64,000 bases of DNA. It comes from Cacajao melanocephalus. Its lineage: Eukaryota; Chordata; Mammalia; Primates; Pitheciidae. The DNA is taken from NCBI GenBank assembly GCA_963573385.1, contig CAUYLG010052177.1, forward strand, positions 1 through 64,000, read 5' to 3'. The position numbers and the translations under genes are program-made. The notes beneath the pieces were generated by a model. That model saw nothing but the letters and a program-made list of their open reading frames with translations, did not search any database and was not told the origin of the DNA. Position 1 is the stretch's first letter. Each line of letters opens with the position of its first letter. Below, piece by piece: positions 63,291-64,000 of the stretch.

Positions 63291-64000
63291 CATATTTTTG
63301 CACATTCCTGGATGAGAGTGATATACTAATATTTGTTGATGAAAATGATGTAACAAGTAAATTATTGATAATTTAGTAATGCTTTTTTATTAATTGCATT
63401 TGAACTGCAGTGGTGAACCCAGTATAAATAGAAGACATTATATATTCAACTCATAGAGAATATATCTCTCACTGTGGATTCAAGAACCCCTTGTGTGTTA
63501 GCTGCATGGCTCTCTAGGAGTTTATAGGCTGGCAACCACAGCTTTGGTGATGATTTAAAGAAGCAATTTGCTTAGCATATCATCACAAATGGAACCCATT
63601 TCCTCTTTCATCCAAGTTGCCCACTTCCTGATAGAACAAAGTATTACAGTAGTAATATTAATTCTGGTATTAAGAAGGCAAGTAAAGAGTTCTCGTTAAA
63701 GCAGAGTAATTATAGATAAATAGTTGAAATAAAGTAGAATTTTAACTGTGGGCGATTTAAATTAACTTCCTAGATTGAATTTTTTTATGTACCGTGAGAG
63801 CTTCTCTCTGGAATTCATGGCAACCACTTCAGCGTTTCTCAGCCTCTTGAAGAAATGCTGAAGGAAGAATGAAGTCTGTTAATTGCCATGGCTGCAAACA
63901 CCCATTGCTGCTTTCTGTTCAAACTCGCCTTTTGTTAACTGCAGCAATTTTGAATTAAGCCACTAGATGGTGTACACTGTTCTTTGCTTACCCCCCAGAA
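63291..64000. other. Intron stretch up to window edge
   Basis: Unassigned. The last ~200 bp are less AT-rich and end with a CTCF-like motif at 63960-63973. No exon was seen. Confidence 0.4.

Noticed and set aside
63985..64000. Possible exon donor at the window edge (complement GGGG|GTAAGC)
   Set aside because: The missing upstream KLHL14 exon must end in the A of an Ile codon, which this does not fit, and no coding match was visible.

Overview
The window is primate, almost certainly human, nuclear DNA. It is AT-rich, has no dense long ORFs, and carries many Alu, LINE-1, L2, MIR, MaLR LTR and hAT-type repeats plus microsatellites. Apart from the gene below, essentially every short open frame is a chance frame or lies in a decayed repeat.

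The one protein-coding gene is on the minus strand. Six exons splice into an open frame of about 271 residues that encodes the kelch beta-propeller and natural stop codon of a BTB-kelch protein. I recognise it as KLHL14 (Printor), which from memory maps to human 18q12.1. In transcript order the exons are 44738-44827, 37791-37869, 31444-31634, 31204-31362, 28279-28436 and 25772-25912 (coding part of the last exon). The 3' UTR runs left to about 23815. The BTB and BACK domains and the promoter must lie to the right of the window. I found no exon between 44828 and 64000.

Layout: 1-7925 is a near full-length antisense LINE-1 with a nested Alu. 7926-23815 is intergenic sequence downstream of the gene, with MIRs, an MST/THE1-type LTR, two more antisense L1 pieces, several Alus and an MLT1-like LTR. 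23815-44827 is the 3' half of KLHL14, whose introns hold MIRs, a ~2 kb antisense L2 with recognisable reverse-transcriptase remnants, a possible conserved non-coding block near 35.9-36.5 kb, and a perfect 28-bp inverted repeat. 44828-64000 is one large intron with nested L1/L2 fossils, Alus, an LTR-like element, a long sense L2, and two ~90% identical MER20-like copies.

I see no bacterial-style operon, CRISPR array, toxin system, viral gene or tRNA/rRNA gene. The most interesting items are the unusual splice signals of KLHL14 (an 81-nt GC-AG intron followed by a very weak GT donor around an in-frame 159-nt exon), several local rearrangement scars, and nested transposon chronologies. Repeat family names come from recognising consensus sequence by eye, so subfamily assignments and exact ends are approximate.
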